The notes beneath the pieces were generated by a model, which worked only from the letters and a program-made list of their open reading frames with translations, made no database searches and was not told the origin of the DNA. From a virus, in the IMG/VR virus record IMGVR_UViG_3300013233_000417, positions 1 to 37,454 of that record: 37,454 bases of DNA; one strand, written 5' to 3'. Each line of letters begins with the position of its first letter. The first letter of the stretch is position 1. Shown here piece by piece: positions 1 to 7,160 of the stretch. The translations under genes were made by a program, and so were the position numbers.

Positions 1-153
1 TGCTACAATACATTACCAATACCCATTTTTTAAAATGCCCCCTTTAAATAATTTTTTTGGTGTGCTAGGGGGGGTGTCTAAGCAATTTCTTTTGGATTTT
101 TATTTTTTCTGGGAAATTTTTTAATAAGTGAAATCATTTTTTAAGAGAATAAT

Positions 154-763
154 ATGGCAAAACCATATCTGTGCGGTTGTGGTGAAACAAACCCCAATAA
201 ATTTACTAAAGCAAACAAATCCACATGTGCGAAATGTGCGAAAACAAAATCGAAAATAAAAAGACAACAACCAACCCCGTAGATGACATTAAATTATTGG
301 AAAAATTTAATAGTAGTTTTGTCGTAAATGAAGATACTGGTTGTTGGTTGTGGGATAAGCATAAAGGTCCGAAGGGGTACGGTCATATGAGTTATGCAGG
401 AAAACAATATGCTGCACACAGACTTTCTTATGAGTTGGCGAGTGGAACACATCCCAAAGATATGTTTGTTTGTCATAAGTGTGATACCCCCGCATGTGTA
501 AATCCAGATCATTTGTTTTTGGGAACACACGATGATAACATGAAAGACATGGTTTCTAAAGGTAGGGGGAAGGTGGTGAAAATGTGTGTGGTGAAGATAA
601 TTCACACGCATTATTAACGGAAGAACAGGCACAAGAAATCATAAACTTTAATCACTATCATGGTTCTTTAACATATCTTGCCAAAAAATTCAATACATCA
701 CCACAAACTATTTACTACGTCAAACATAGAAAAACATGGAAACATCTGAAGAAAAAATTATGA
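154..763 (+). pseudogene. Frameshifted HNH homing endonuclease
   Basis: This is a free-standing HNH endonuclease of the phage homing type, split over frames. A short frame from ATG 154 (42 codons) carries a Cys-rich finger (CGCGETNP...CAKC). The frame from 225 carries the nuclease core, with GCWLW, AHRLSYEL, VCHKCDTPACVNPDHL and GTHDDNM (His, Asn and zinc-Cys positions of HNH enzymes). A third frame, 572-763, carries the usual C-terminal helix-turn-helix (GEDNSHALLTEEQAQEI ... KKFNTSPQTIYYVKHRKTW). Adding one G to the G5 run at 565-569 joins core and tail. An indel in the A-rich stretch near 240-262 would join finger and core. Either the gene is decaying or the homopolymers are miscalled. No partner gene for homing is visible. 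Confidence 0.75.
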
Positions 764-806
764 AAAAAATTTTTATTGACGCAAAGCGTTTTTTGTGTTA
801 CAGTTC

Positions 807-833
807 TTCCAAAGTTTCCAAAGTTTCCAAAGT
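807..833. repeat. Three tandem copies of TTCCAAAGT
   Basis: Three perfect 9-base direct repeats (807-815, 816-824, 825-833) lie just upstream of the lipoprotein start at 841. They could be slippage or a protein-binding site; nothing else supports a function. Confidence 0.7.
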
Positions 834-840
834 TAAAATT

Positions 841-1023
841 ATGAAAAAATTTTTTATTATCCCAATCCTTTTTATTCCACTTACCGCATGTGGTCCAATG
901 CCCCCACCGTCCCTGAACAGTGTCCAAGGTGGGAGTATAGTTGAAGTCACGTTAGAAGATGGTACCCGATGTGCCGTCTTTGACGGTGTTGAGGCAGATG
1001 GTTTATCCTGCAACTGGAGATAA
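841..1023 (+). CDS. Small lipoprotein, 60 aa
   Basis: The N-terminus is a lipoprotein signal peptide: MKKFF, a hydrophobic core, then the lipobox FIPLTAC-G with the lipidated Cys near residue 17. The mature part is about 44 residues with two further cysteines (TRCAVFDGVEADGLSCNW). ATG 841 is chosen over an upstream in-frame ATG (736) because it begins the signal peptide directly. The next gene starts 2 bases after the stop. The protein is probably anchored in a host membrane facing the periplasm. The role is unknown; phage lipoproteins of this size include superinfection-exclusion proteins and outer spanins, but no Pro-rich spanin signature is obvious. Confidence 0.65.
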   Translation: MKKFFIIPILFIPLTACGPMPPPSLNSVQGGSIVEVTLEDGTRCAVFDGVEADGLSCNWR

Positions 1024-1024
1024 T

Positions 1025-1408
1025 ATGACAGGTTCACCAATAGAATTCAATAAACCTTTTCAAGAAAGCGACGATAGATGGTATGTAGAATCTGCCAATC
1101 CCGATCAAAATGATAATGAATATTTTTATCTTGTTTCGGAAACGGCATATATTGATATAAGTAAAAAATTACCAATATTAGTTGCCAAAACAACAGACCC
1201 ATATGATTTATTATATGACACTGAAGAAGATGCCTATCGTAAATTACTCAATTACTACAATTATCATGGTCTTGATTTCCCACATTGGAATAAACGGTTG
1301 GCATTAACAGGAACAACCATTACAGATACGGTATGGTCAGACTTTAGAGTACCAGCAGGGTACGACAAGGGATTAATAACAGGCTCACGGGAACTGGATT
1401 TAGAATGA
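1025..1408 (+). CDS. Hypothetical protein, 127 aa
   Basis: Unrecognised acidic, aromatic-rich soluble protein (MTGSPIEFNKPF at the start; TDTVWSDFRVPAGYDKG near the end) with no membrane segment. ATG 1025 is preceded by GGAG at a 5-base spacing and follows the lipoprotein stop by one base, so it is preferred over ATG 959, which overlaps that gene. The stop overlaps the ATG at 1405 (ATGA). Confidence 0.6.
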   Translation: MTGSPIEFNKPFQESDDRWYVESANPDQNDNEYFYLVSETAYIDISKKLPILVAKTTDPYDLLYDTEEDAYRKLLNYYNYHGLDFPHWNKRLALTGTTITDTVWSDFRVPAGYDKGLITGSRELDLE

Positions 1409-1527
1409 GTACATTAGAACACAAATGGTTCTGAATGATGGATTATTGTAAACAACAAGGTATCCCTCCCGCACAGGTATGGGCATGGGAACGCGCAGAT
1501 AAGGCATATGAAAGTAAAATACGATAA
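1405..1527 (+). CDS. Small ORF interrupted by in-frame TGA
   Basis: From ATG 1405, nine codons (MSTLEHKWF) run into TGA at 1432-1434. The same frame then continues from ATG 1435 for 30 codons (MMDYCKQQGIPPAQVWAWER...) to TAA at 1525-1527. The ATGA overlap with the previous gene and the tight packing suggest a real reading frame. The TGA may be a TGG-to-TGA change, a read-through site or simply two tiny ORFs. Function unknown. Confidence 0.35.
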
Positions 1528-1771
1528 CGGGACGACTGAATATGGTCATGGTGTATCCATTGGATTAAATGCAGATGAAGTCGCCATTGTAATTGATGAA
1601 TATATAAAATCCAAAAAGATTGAAGTCTATGGTCCACGTACCATTACTGTCAATTGGGAAAAGATTCTTAATGGACGTGTTTATGTTGATCCAATGGGTT
1701 GGGTTAAAGCATTATATCCACCACAATTGAATGTAGCATGTCCTTCGTGTCGCTATAGGGGTATCGTTTAG
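1508..1771 (+). CDS. Hypothetical protein, 87 aa, C-terminal zinc knuckle
   Basis: Unrecognised small soluble protein. A mixed alpha/beta body (VSIGLNADEVAIVIDEYI) is followed by a C-terminal CPSCRYRG pair of cysteines, which could be half of a zinc site. The start overlaps the preceding ORF by 20 bases, and the stop is one base before the next ATG, as in the operon-like packing of this region. Confidence 0.5.
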   Translation: MKVKYDNGTTEYGHGVSIGLNADEVAIVIDEYIKSKKIEVYGPRTITVNWEKILNGRVYVDPMGWVKALYPPQLNVACPSCRYRGIV

Positions 1772-1772
1772 T

Positions 1773-2285
1773 ATGAACAAAAAAGAATTTAACAAATACT
1801 GTGCAACGGTAATGGGCTATAAAAGTTGTTACAATGAACCCTATCCATTTGATGTTCATGAATATTATTTAAGTGGTAAATTTATTTGTCTGGTAGATGA
1901 TTATAATCCTTATAGTGATCTTAATCAATTGGTAGATGTAGTAGAAGTATTATCGCTTCGTGATGAAGAAAGATTTATCAATACCCCTTTAAAATCTGGT
2001 GAAGATATTCATAAACAGTTTTTAGAATTTGTTATATCATATATGATAGAGGACAATAAACCAAAAATTGGATTGGTTGAAAAGATAGTTGATAAAAACT
2101 ATCATTCTTTTGAAAGTGCAATATTAGTTGGTAATATGTCTGAAACCAGTATTGCCAAAAAAACAATTGAAATGGTAGTGGATGAATGTATTGCTGCGGT
2201 TCTATCTGAAACATATGATGGTGGTAGTGGTAGTATGATTGCTGTTAATGATGTTCTAGATACACTTAGGGATGTGAAGAAATGA
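1773..2285 (+). CDS. Hypothetical protein, 170 aa
   Basis: Unrecognised acidic soluble protein with no obvious motif. It starts one base after the previous stop, and its stop overlaps the next ATG (2282). The N-terminal half is Tyr-rich and the C-terminal half looks helical (SIAKKTIEMVVDECIAAVL). It is probably part of a multigene early transcript. Confidence 0.6.
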   Translation: MNKKEFNKYCATVMGYKSCYNEPYPFDVHEYYLSGKFICLVDDYNPYSDLNQLVDVVEVLSLRDEERFINTPLKSGEDIHKQFLEFVISYMIEDNKPKIGLVEKIVDKNYHSFESAILVGNMSETSIAKKTIEMVVDECIAAVLSETYDGGSGSMIAVNDVLDTLRDVKK

Positions 2286-2447
2286 AATCAATACACTTTT
2301 TAATTATAATTTGTGTCATGTGGATATCATCTGCGATTGCCGCAGTATTATTATCTATTGGACCAATTATGATAGCCCCCCCCGTTAGTGGGAACTTGTG
2401 CTATTATATTGACCTTGGGATTTAGTGGGGAAATCAAAGATGAGTAA
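2282..2447 (+). pseudogene. Small two-helix membrane protein with C8-run frameshift
   Basis: As written the frame from ATG 2282 encodes 47 residues. It begins with a membrane helix (FLIIICVMWISSAIAAVLL) and stops at 2423-2425 after the C8 run at 2376-2383. If the run had seven C, the protein would continue as LVGTCAIILTLGFSGEIKDE, giving a second membrane helix, and would stop at 2445-2447. That stop overlaps the next start (ATG 2440) by 8 bases, the normal style here. The corrected reading is therefore more gene-like. Function unknown; a holin-like or exclusion role is only a guess. Confidence 0.5.
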
Positions 2448-2658
2448 GCTACTTAAAACAGTTATTGATGAACGTGTGTCATGGTGCCTGCATTGTGGTA
2501 AACCCAGGGTAGCGCTATTAAGACGATACCATGAATATGGACATTGGGTTGGTGAACGACAAGCAGAAGCATCAAAGATGGAACAACAAGACGATGAACA
2601 GGTAGAACATGTCTGGTGTTCTGGTTGTGGTCTATTATATCATCCAGATTCAATATAA
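2440..2658 (+). CDS. Zinc-ribbon-like protein, 72 aa
   Basis: Two CxxC knuckles, WCLHCGKP near residue 16 and WCSGCGLLYH near residue 60, flank a basic helix, so this is probably a single four-Cys zinc ribbon. ATG 2440 (MSKLLKTV) is preferred over GTG 2425 because GGGGAA lies upstream at a usable spacing. Small zinc ribbons are common in phage early regions, often binding nucleic acid or a host protein. The target is unknown. Confidence 0.6.
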   Translation: MSKLLKTVIDERVSWCLHCGKPRVALLRRYHEYGHWVGERQAEASKMEQQDDEQVEHVWCSGCGLLYHPDSI

Positions 2659-2668
2659 GAGGATCATT

Positions 2669-3130
2669 ATGAACCGTAGAAACTTTTTAAAGCTGTTTGG
2701 ATTATCTGCATTGCCTGTTGGTCTACTACCAGCACCTGCACAGACGGAATCTTATGTGACTGATATTCGTAATATTCGTGTAACGACAAGGTTTAGAGAT
2801 AAGTTCCTTGTCATTGTAGATAACAGTGCGGAACCTGCATTGGAAGATTTTGAAGGATACTTTGGTTCAACACACGAAGAATGGATTAAATGGAATTTTC
2901 GCGATACTAACAACAATTTTTATCTTCCAGAACATACGAATTTCTTTGAAGTATCAGAGAAGTCTGTGATTACCATTGTGTCGCCTACTGTCAATAAGGT
3001 TACATTTAGTCCGACACCAGATAAAGTGTATGGTGATTTTATGATGCAGGTTGATGTCGATTATGTTAGACATTCAGAAACACCTACTGGAACATTGGCT
3101 GCCATACAAACACCACACAGGCTATCATGA
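2669..3130 (+). CDS. Putative Tat-exported protein, 153 aa
   Basis: The N-terminus MNRRNFLKLFGLSALP fits the twin-arginine consensus (RRxFLK), followed by a weakly hydrophobic core and a possible cleavage site after LLPAPA. AGAGG lies 5 bases before ATG 2669, which decides this start over an in-frame upstream ATG at 2609. The mature part looks beta-rich (RVTTRFRDKFLVIVDNS...) with no recognised catalytic motif. The Tat route implies a folded protein in the periplasm or at the envelope, but substrate and role are unknown. The stop overlaps the next start (ATGA). Confidence 0.6.
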   Translation: MNRRNFLKLFGLSALPVGLLPAPAQTESYVTDIRNIRVTTRFRDKFLVIVDNSAEPALEDFEGYFGSTHEEWIKWNFRDTNNNFYLPEHTNFFEVSEKSVITIVSPTVNKVTFSPTPDKVYGDFMMQVDVDYVRHSETPTGTLAAIQTPHRLS

Positions 3131-3600
3131 CAGTACGTAGAAGAACAGATGCTGGTCATCTAGCAGAATGCCCAATGTGTGGGTCACTGGATATAGGTGG
3201 TGCCACAGATACTGTCAATTGTTATGGTTGTGGGTTACAAATAACAAAGCCCAAACCATTACAAAATGCTGTTGATGCATGGAACATGCGTGGTGGCAAA
3301 TCATTAGATGATAAAATAGTGGATGATGAAACTAATGATTGGATTAATATTGAAAAGGATGGATTGCCCACAAAAAGTAAATGGTATGATGCCTTTACAT
3401 ATGACGATGATGGTGATAGAATAGTAAAGACATTATTTTATTATGGTCTTTATGAAGATGGACCGTGTTGGATGAGGCATGGGGATTGGGACAGTCCTGT
3501 CACACATTATAAGAAACATTATAAGATTCAACCACCAAAAAAGGATATATTTGATATGACAGATGAAGAATTAAACGATGCATATGAGAATATATTATGA
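3127..3600 (+). CDS. Lar-like zinc ribbon with DUF551-like tail, 157 aa
   Basis: The N-terminal part resembles restriction-alleviation protein Lar: CPMCGS ... CYGCGLQ followed by AVDAWNMRG, the paired zinc knuckles and WN-R ending of that family. The C-terminal part from about residue 72 (WINIEKDGLP ... SPVTHYKKHYKIQPP) resembles DUF551-type phage domains, which end in a V-THW-like motif. Lar of Rac prophage modulates type I restriction. That function is known for the family and only inferred here. The gene overlaps its neighbours by 4 bases on both sides. Confidence 0.55.
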   Translation: MTVRRRTDAGHLAECPMCGSLDIGGATDTVNCYGCGLQITKPKPLQNAVDAWNMRGGKSLDDKIVDDETNDWINIEKDGLPTKSKWYDAFTYDDDGDRIVKTLFYYGLYEDGPCWMRHGDWDSPVTHYKKHYKIQPPKKDIFDMTDEELNDAYENIL

Positions 3601-3800
3601 TTACTGTAAATTACATGTATGATATTGAAGTAGTTTTATCATATAGGCGTATGGGCAATGAGGGCAATGAAATTATATTGCCGCGAACAAATGAATTTGT
3701 AGAGATTAATAATGTTGAATATTGTGTTGAAAAGATAACTCATGCATTTCAGCGATATGCTGGTGATTCTGAACATGAAATTAACATTGAATTATCATAA
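3597..3800 (+). CDS. Hypothetical protein, 67 aa
   Basis: Unrecognised small soluble protein that starts in an ATGA overlap with the Lar-like gene. It is largely beta-strand in character (YDIEVVLSYRR ... EFVEINNVEYCVEKI). Confidence 0.5.
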   Translation: MITVNYMYDIEVVLSYRRMGNEGNEIILPRTNEFVEINNVEYCVEKITHAFQRYAGDSEHEINIELS

Positions 3801-3815
3801 TAATTGGGATAAATT

Positions 3816-4006
3816 ATGGACTTATTTGGAATCGGTAGCGCAATAAAAGCCATGATAGTGGTTTATCGTCAGTCTGCACGTGGGACTGGAAGAACTGTAT
3901 CAATGGTGGAAAGTGTAAAGGACGGTGATAGGATTGTCTTCACTAATAGCAATGCGGCTGATGGGGTCAAGGAATCATAGCTGGAACAAGAGAGTTGATA
4001 TTGTGA
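3816..4006 (+). pseudogene. Small P-loop-like protein with G4-run frameshift
   Basis: ATG 3816 opens a 54-residue frame (SARGTGRTVSMVESVKDGDRIVF) that looks like the start of a small phage P-loop-type protein: a GxGRT turn, then a helix, then DGDRIVF. It stops at 3978-3980. One extra G in the G4 run at 3963-3966 would extend it as GGQGIIAGTRELIL to TGA 4004-4006. That TGA overlaps the next ATG (TGATG). This is the third place in the left arm where a homopolymer change restores tight gene junctions. Confidence 0.4.
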
Positions 4007-4308
4007 TGTACTTCGAAATAATGATTGATTATACAACTGGTGATAGTTTTAATTCTGAAAGAATTGAAGAAGAGCCATTGGGTATTGTTAATGAAGACAT
4101 GGATAAAGCTAAAGAAAATTTAGACAGAATCCAAGCGCACTGGAAGAAGTATGGCAATAAGGGTTATGATGAAGATGCACATGACCTTAAGTTGATAATG
4201 GACGATGGCGAAGAACGAACAATAAATCCTTTTTGGATGGGCTATTTTGAAAACCTACATGGTGCCAAAATAGTTGTCCAAGAACCTGAGATGTGGTTTG
4301 AAACATGA
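4006..4308 (+). CDS. Hypothetical protein, 100 aa
   Basis: Unrecognised acidic protein with a central helical, Lys/Glu-rich section (DMDKAKENLDRIQAHWKKYG). ATG 4006 is preferred to the in-frame ATG 3925, which lies inside the preceding gene. The stop overlaps the following ATG (4305). Confidence 0.55.
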   Translation: MYFEIMIDYTTGDSFNSERIEEEPLGIVNEDMDKAKENLDRIQAHWKKYGNKGYDEDAHDLKLIMDDGEERTINPFWMGYFENLHGAKIVVQEPEMWFET

Positions 4309-4502
4309 TTGATTGGAAATTGATGTCGGAAGAAGAACCTGAGAATGGTGATGCCTTTTATCTTGTACAAGAACGTGGTGGGAAAGTTACTTCTGCGTAT
4401 TGGTGTGGGAGGGAATGGCACGAACCTTGGGGAAATGAATACCTTGAAGAAGATCAACCTTTGGTGTGGGCTGAATTTAATTTCCCAAGGATACTCAAGT
4501 AA
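4305..4502 (+). CDS. DUF551-like small protein, 65 aa
   Basis: The pattern WKLMSEEEPENGDAFYLV ... Y-WCGREWHEP ... LVWAEFNFP resembles the DUF551-type fold seen at the end of the Lar-like protein 1 kb upstream, so the two may share one domain. Family function is unknown. The start and stop overlap the neighbours. Confidence 0.5.
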   Translation: MIDWKLMSEEEPENGDAFYLVQERGGKVTSAYWCGREWHEPWGNEYLEEDQPLVWAEFNFPRILK

Positions 4503-4729
4503 TGGAAAAACTTAAGCAATATTTCTCTGTCGTTCGCATGGTTGCTTTATTGGCGTTTAGTAGCGGGCCAACGTTTCTAAGATTTTTATTTATTCCATTT
4601 ATGTGGGTGGCACTGAATATTGCAGCGCTTGCCAATAAGAATAATAGAACTACATTTAAAGAAATATTTAAAGTTTGGTCAGATTATGCAGTTTTAAGAA
4701 TGTTGCATCACGGAAAAAGAAGAGGTTAA
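4502..4729 (+). CDS. Small membrane protein, 75 aa
   Basis: A hydrophobic central region (VRMVALLAF ... FLFIPFMWVALNIAAL) suggests one or two membrane helices, followed by a basic C-terminus (HHGKRRG). It overlaps the previous stop by one base and is followed 2 bases later by a lipoprotein. A membrane protein plus lipoprotein pair could be a lysis or exclusion module, but nothing else supports that. Confidence 0.5.
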   Translation: MEKLKQYFSVVRMVALLAFSSGPTFLRFLFIPFMWVALNIAALANKNNRTTFKEIFKVWSDYAVLRMLHHGKRRG

Positions 4730-4731
4730 TT

Positions 4732-4881
4732 ATGAATCTGAGTTTCCATATATGGCAATATAGCTTCATAATTGTCTTTCTTTTTGGATGCAGTACAACG
4801 CAACCAATTAAGGAAAAATGTGTAGAACCAGTTCATAAAAAACAACAAGATAAACGTAAGCGCCATTCAAAGGTGGCGTGA
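4732..4881 (+). CDS. Small lipoprotein, 49 aa
   Basis: The signal peptide ends in a lipobox (IVFLFGC-S, Cys near residue 20), and the mature part is short and very basic (KKQQDKRKRHSK). ATG 4732 follows AGAGG at good spacing. Size and layout recall outer-membrane spanin subunits (Rz1-like), but the mature part is not Pro-rich, so this is only an alternative. Confidence 0.5.
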   Translation: MNLSFHIWQYSFIIVFLFGCSTTQPIKEKCVEPVHKKQQDKRKRHSKVA

Positions 4882-4943
4882 GATGGATGAAGACAATAAA
4901 GACATGAATCACCAGGGGAGAGCGCTTACGAGCGAGGATTGAT

Positions 4944-5045
4944 ATGAGAGATATAAAAACCAGGCTGTATATTATATGGCAAATGCTAACTAATGGATAT
5001 ACCAATTCCGATAAGCACGATTGTTGGTGGTTGTGGGGACAATAA
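4944..5045 (+). CDS. Tiny ORF, 33 aa
   Basis: MRDIKTRLY... ends in HDCWWLWGQ. It is preceded by GAGG near 4935. A still smaller frame (4883-4942, 19 aa) lies between it and the lipoprotein. An alternative start of the next gene (ATG 4993) would overlap it. Confidence 0.3.
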   Translation: MRDIKTRLYIIWQMLTNGYTNSDKHDCWWLWGQ

Positions 5046-5052
5046 AAATGTA

Positions 5053-5277
5053 ATGATCACATTCGACAAAGATTCATTTCAGAACAGAGAAGCAAATGAC
5101 ATACATCCAAGTTCACCTGTCATAGATAGCATTAAGCTGCACGCACAATTTATGGTTGATGCTGATAACCCAATATCAGATAAACACCACGCAGAACAAA
5201 TTTATAAAGCAGTTTGTCGGCATTTGAGAAAAGAAAATAAAATCAATTGTGAAGAAATTAGCAAATTAAATGAGTAA
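5053..5277 (+). CDS. Hypothetical protein, 74 aa
   Basis: Unrecognised soluble protein (MITFDKDSFQNREAND ... KHHAEQIYKAVCRHLRKEN). ATG 5053 follows GGGGACAATAAAAATGTA. The in-frame ATG 4993 would add 20 residues and is the alternative. The stop overlaps the next ATG at 5270. Confidence 0.5.
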   Translation: MITFDKDSFQNREANDIHPSSPVIDSIKLHAQFMVDADNPISDKHHAEQIYKAVCRHLRKENKINCEEISKLNE

Positions 5278-5575
5278 CTACGAAAACCTATTAAATGAAG
5301 TTGAAAAAATAATCATGAACGGTGATGCTGGTTATGATGAATTTTCAACCAGCACCCGTGTCATAAAACTTGTAGAGCGATTTTTTAAAGAAGAATTAGA
5401 AAATCAAGAATATGAACGCAGGGATAATGGTGAATGTGCATTGAAAGAACGTTTCCATGAAATCTTTGGTGAAAATTATATGAAATTCATGCGCGATGAA
5501 TTTGGTGATAAGATAGGCGAAGTTATGTGGATGGCATTTATGCACGGATACTTTACAAATGAAGATAAACGATAA
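5270..5575 (+). CDS. Hypothetical protein, 101 aa
   Basis: Unrecognised acidic helical protein (EKIIMNGDAGYDEFST ... GDKIGEVMWMAFMHGYF). It overlaps both neighbours (5270-5277 and 5559-5575). No catalytic motif seen. Confidence 0.55.
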   Translation: MSNYENLLNEVEKIIMNGDAGYDEFSTSTRVIKLVERFFKEELENQEYERRDNGECALKERFHEIFGENYMKFMRDEFGDKIGEVMWMAFMHGYFTNEDKR

Positions 5576-5711
5576 GATAATTTGTTTCTTTATCGGGCAT
5601 GTATGGGTTGAAACCTACACAGATAATAAGTGTACACGTGACTGCGAACGATGTGGGAAGCATCAAAAACATACCAATATTATCTTTGGGAAAAAATGGA
5701 AAGATGACTAA
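5559..5711 (+). CDS. Small zinc-knuckle protein, 50 aa
   Basis: MKINDKIICFFIGHVWVE is followed by CTRDCERCGKHQKH, a compact Cys/His cluster. The frame fits exactly between overlapping neighbours: ATG 5559 lies inside the previous gene and TAA 5709-5711 lies just past the next ATG 5704. That makes it more credible than the longer alternative frame from 5599. Function unknown. Confidence 0.5.
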   Translation: MKINDKIICFFIGHVWVETYTDNKCTRDCERCGKHQKHTNIIFGKKWKDD

Positions 5712-5910
5712 AACACCAGAGCAAATAGAAGCAGATGAATTAATACAATTAATGGGTATTACTTCTGATTGGGTTGTTGAAAATATAAAAGAAACCGCCA
5801 TGAATAGATTTAATGTAAAGAACGGCAAACGACCACACATTAAGAGAATATTGGATGATACATTTCAACAACTAAAAGAAAAAAGTGAGAAATATAATGG
5901 ACGTGTTTAG
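5704..5910 (+). CDS. Hypothetical protein, 68 aa
   Basis: Unrecognised helical protein (MTKTPEQIEADELIQL ... FQQLKEKSEKYNGRV). ATG 5704 overlaps the preceding stop by 8 bases, and an in-frame upstream ATG (5599) would sit inside that gene. Confidence 0.5.
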   Translation: MTKTPEQIEADELIQLMGITSDWVVENIKETAMNRFNVKNGKRPHIKRILDDTFQQLKEKSEKYNGRV

Positions 5911-6202
5911 AGAATTGTGCGATCCTGATAATCTTATAGGCACCAACAATAAAATCTTATTTTGGTTTGTTGGTGTTGTTGGTGATACAGATTATTATCT
6001 TCACCAAGATCTTGTAGTTCGTAGTGGTTGCCATGATCCCACCACCAATAAAATGTTGGGGCATTTTAAAACCGACGAAGATGCCAAAGACGCAAGAATT
6101 GCTTATTATGCCAAATATGGTATTGATATAGTGGGAAGTGTTGTGGGAAGCAACATCACTAAAAATAACCTCGGTTCCCGTCCACTAGATCTTGATATTT
6201 AA
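5897..6202 (+). CDS. Hypothetical protein, 101 aa
   Basis: Unrecognised soluble protein (MDVFRELCDPDNL; WFVGVVGDTDYYLHQDLVV; GHFKTDEDAKDARIAYYAKYG). ATG 5897 with an upstream GAGAA is preferred to the in-frame GTG 5885. Its stop overlaps that of the convergent coiled-coil gene at 6199. Confidence 0.55.
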   Translation: MDVFRELCDPDNLIGTNNKILFWFVGVVGDTDYYLHQDLVVRSGCHDPTTNKMLGHFKTDEDAKDARIAYYAKYGIDIVGSVVGSNITKNNLGSRPLDLDI

Positions 6203-6345
6203 TCTTTCTTGATAGTCTTAGCTTGTTCCTTAAGGTTTTCTATCATTTTTTCTTTTTCAATGATAAGTGCATTGACGGAATCAATACCTTTCTTAAGCTG
6301 TCGTATATCGTGCTGGAGCGCCATTATAGCCTTTTCTGTATACAT
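6199..6345 (-). CDS. Small coiled-coil protein, 48 aa
   Basis: MYTEKAIMALQHDIRQLKKG followed by a continuous Glu/Lys heptad-like helix (EKEKMIENLKEQAKT). It is coupled to the upstream - gene by a TGATG overlap at 6345. Function unknown. Confidence 0.5.
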   Translation of the reverse strand: MYTEKAIMALQHDIRQLKKGIDSVNALIIEKEKMIENLKEQAKTIKKD

Positions 6346-6614
6346 CATTGGCCTATATATTTAAAAATGTGCCAAACATACATACCACCATATTGCTGCG
6401 TAGTACCGATATATTCGTAATCATTTGGTATTATGTGACCTGTACCAAAAACTCCAAATTTAAATGTCTGATACCCACTTACTTCTTCAACCATTTCCCA
6501 AAATGTAATCTTATTGTCTTGGGTTTGTACATCCACAATCCCATGTTCAACTGGTATTGAAATAGGTTGATTTTCATCGGTGTCAGAATTTAATATATAT
6601 TTAAATATTTTCAT
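6345..6614 (-). CDS. DUF7352-like phage protein, 89 aa
   Basis: MKIFKYIL ... PVEHGIVDVQTQDNKITFWEMV ... GTGHIIP ... YIGTTQQYGGMYVWHIF is the pattern of a small conserved phage family that I associate with DUF7352 (from memory, not checked). The function of that family is unknown. A sigma70-like promoter ends 5 bases before its ATG, so the mRNA would be leaderless. Confidence 0.55.
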   Translation of the reverse strand: MKIFKYILNSDTDENQPISIPVEHGIVDVQTQDNKITFWEMVEEVSGYQTFKFGVFGTGHIIPNDYEYIGTTQQYGGMYVWHIFKYIGQ

Positions 6615-6619
6615 CCTAT

Positions 6620-6648
6620 ATAATACTATAAAGAATAGTATAAGTCAA
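6620..6648 (-). promoter_or_regulatory. Sigma70-like promoter, near-leaderless
   Basis: On the - strand: TTGACT (6648-6643), a 17-base spacer, TATTAT (6625-6620). The ATG of the next gene is at 6614, where transcription should begin. No ribosome site fits between. Confidence 0.6.
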
Positions 6649-6702
6649 GTTGCTTTTTCATTTTTAATGTGTTACCATGTAGTATATTAATGGAGGTTGT
6701 AA

Positions 6703-6921
6703 ATGTTTAAAAATAATAAATTTTTGTGGATTTTATTCATAATAGTTTGTGTACCACTAGCATGTTCTATATATTTTATGCGTGTGCAAGAAAAGGAATT
6801 TGATAAATTGGGGAATTCAATTATATCTATCCGGGCTGTCGTTGATCAATTACAAAGGGAACGCGCAGAAAAAGAAAATATGAATGTTGATGATGAAATA
6901 TCACATATTCAAAAGGATTGA
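6703..6921 (+). CDS. Membrane-anchored coiled-coil protein, 72 aa
   Basis: A basic start (MFKNNKF) and one membrane helix (LWILFIIVCVPLACSIYF) are followed by a charged coiled-coil tail (AVVDQLQRERAEKEN). This layout is shared by inner-membrane spanins and many small phage membrane proteins. VPLAC-S could be read as a lipobox, but the hydrophobic stretch continues past it. Good ribosome site TGGAGG. Confidence 0.55.
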   Translation: MFKNNKFLWILFIIVCVPLACSIYFMRVQEKEFDKLGNSIISIRAVVDQLQRERAEKENMNVDDEISHIQKD

Positions 6922-6941
6922 TATAAAAAATTTAAAAAGTT

Positions 6942-7160
6942 ATGGATAAATTTTTTGCCGAAGATGAATCATGAGCAAATGATTTCTTCGATGAATTAGA
7001 ACGACAATCATTAGGTGAAAAAATGAATATAAAAAATATAAAAAAATACAAAATTTGTTATGGCGACTCCAGAGTTCAGGCAGAAATGTATAGCAATCAT
7101 AATATCCATCATGAAGCACTTTACGAAAATAACGCGGTGTATCCCAAGAAGAATGACTAA
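6942..7160 (+). CDS. Small ORF with in-frame TGA (or 45-aa ORF from 7023)
   Basis: From ATG 6942, MDKFFAEDES is followed by TGA (6972-6974). The same frame then continues without a stop as ANDFFDELERQSLGEKMN... to TAA 7158-7160, which overlaps the next gene's ATG (7153) by 8 bases. Translation could also start at ATG 7023 (MNIKNIKKYKICYGDSRV) behind TTAGG. The coding-like acidic run across the TGA is the odd point. Function unknown. Confidence 0.4.

Noticed and set aside
779-795. GACGC-AAA-GCGT followed by T-run as a terminator
   Set aside because: The stem is only 4-5 bp with no other GC clamp, too weak to call a rho-independent terminator.
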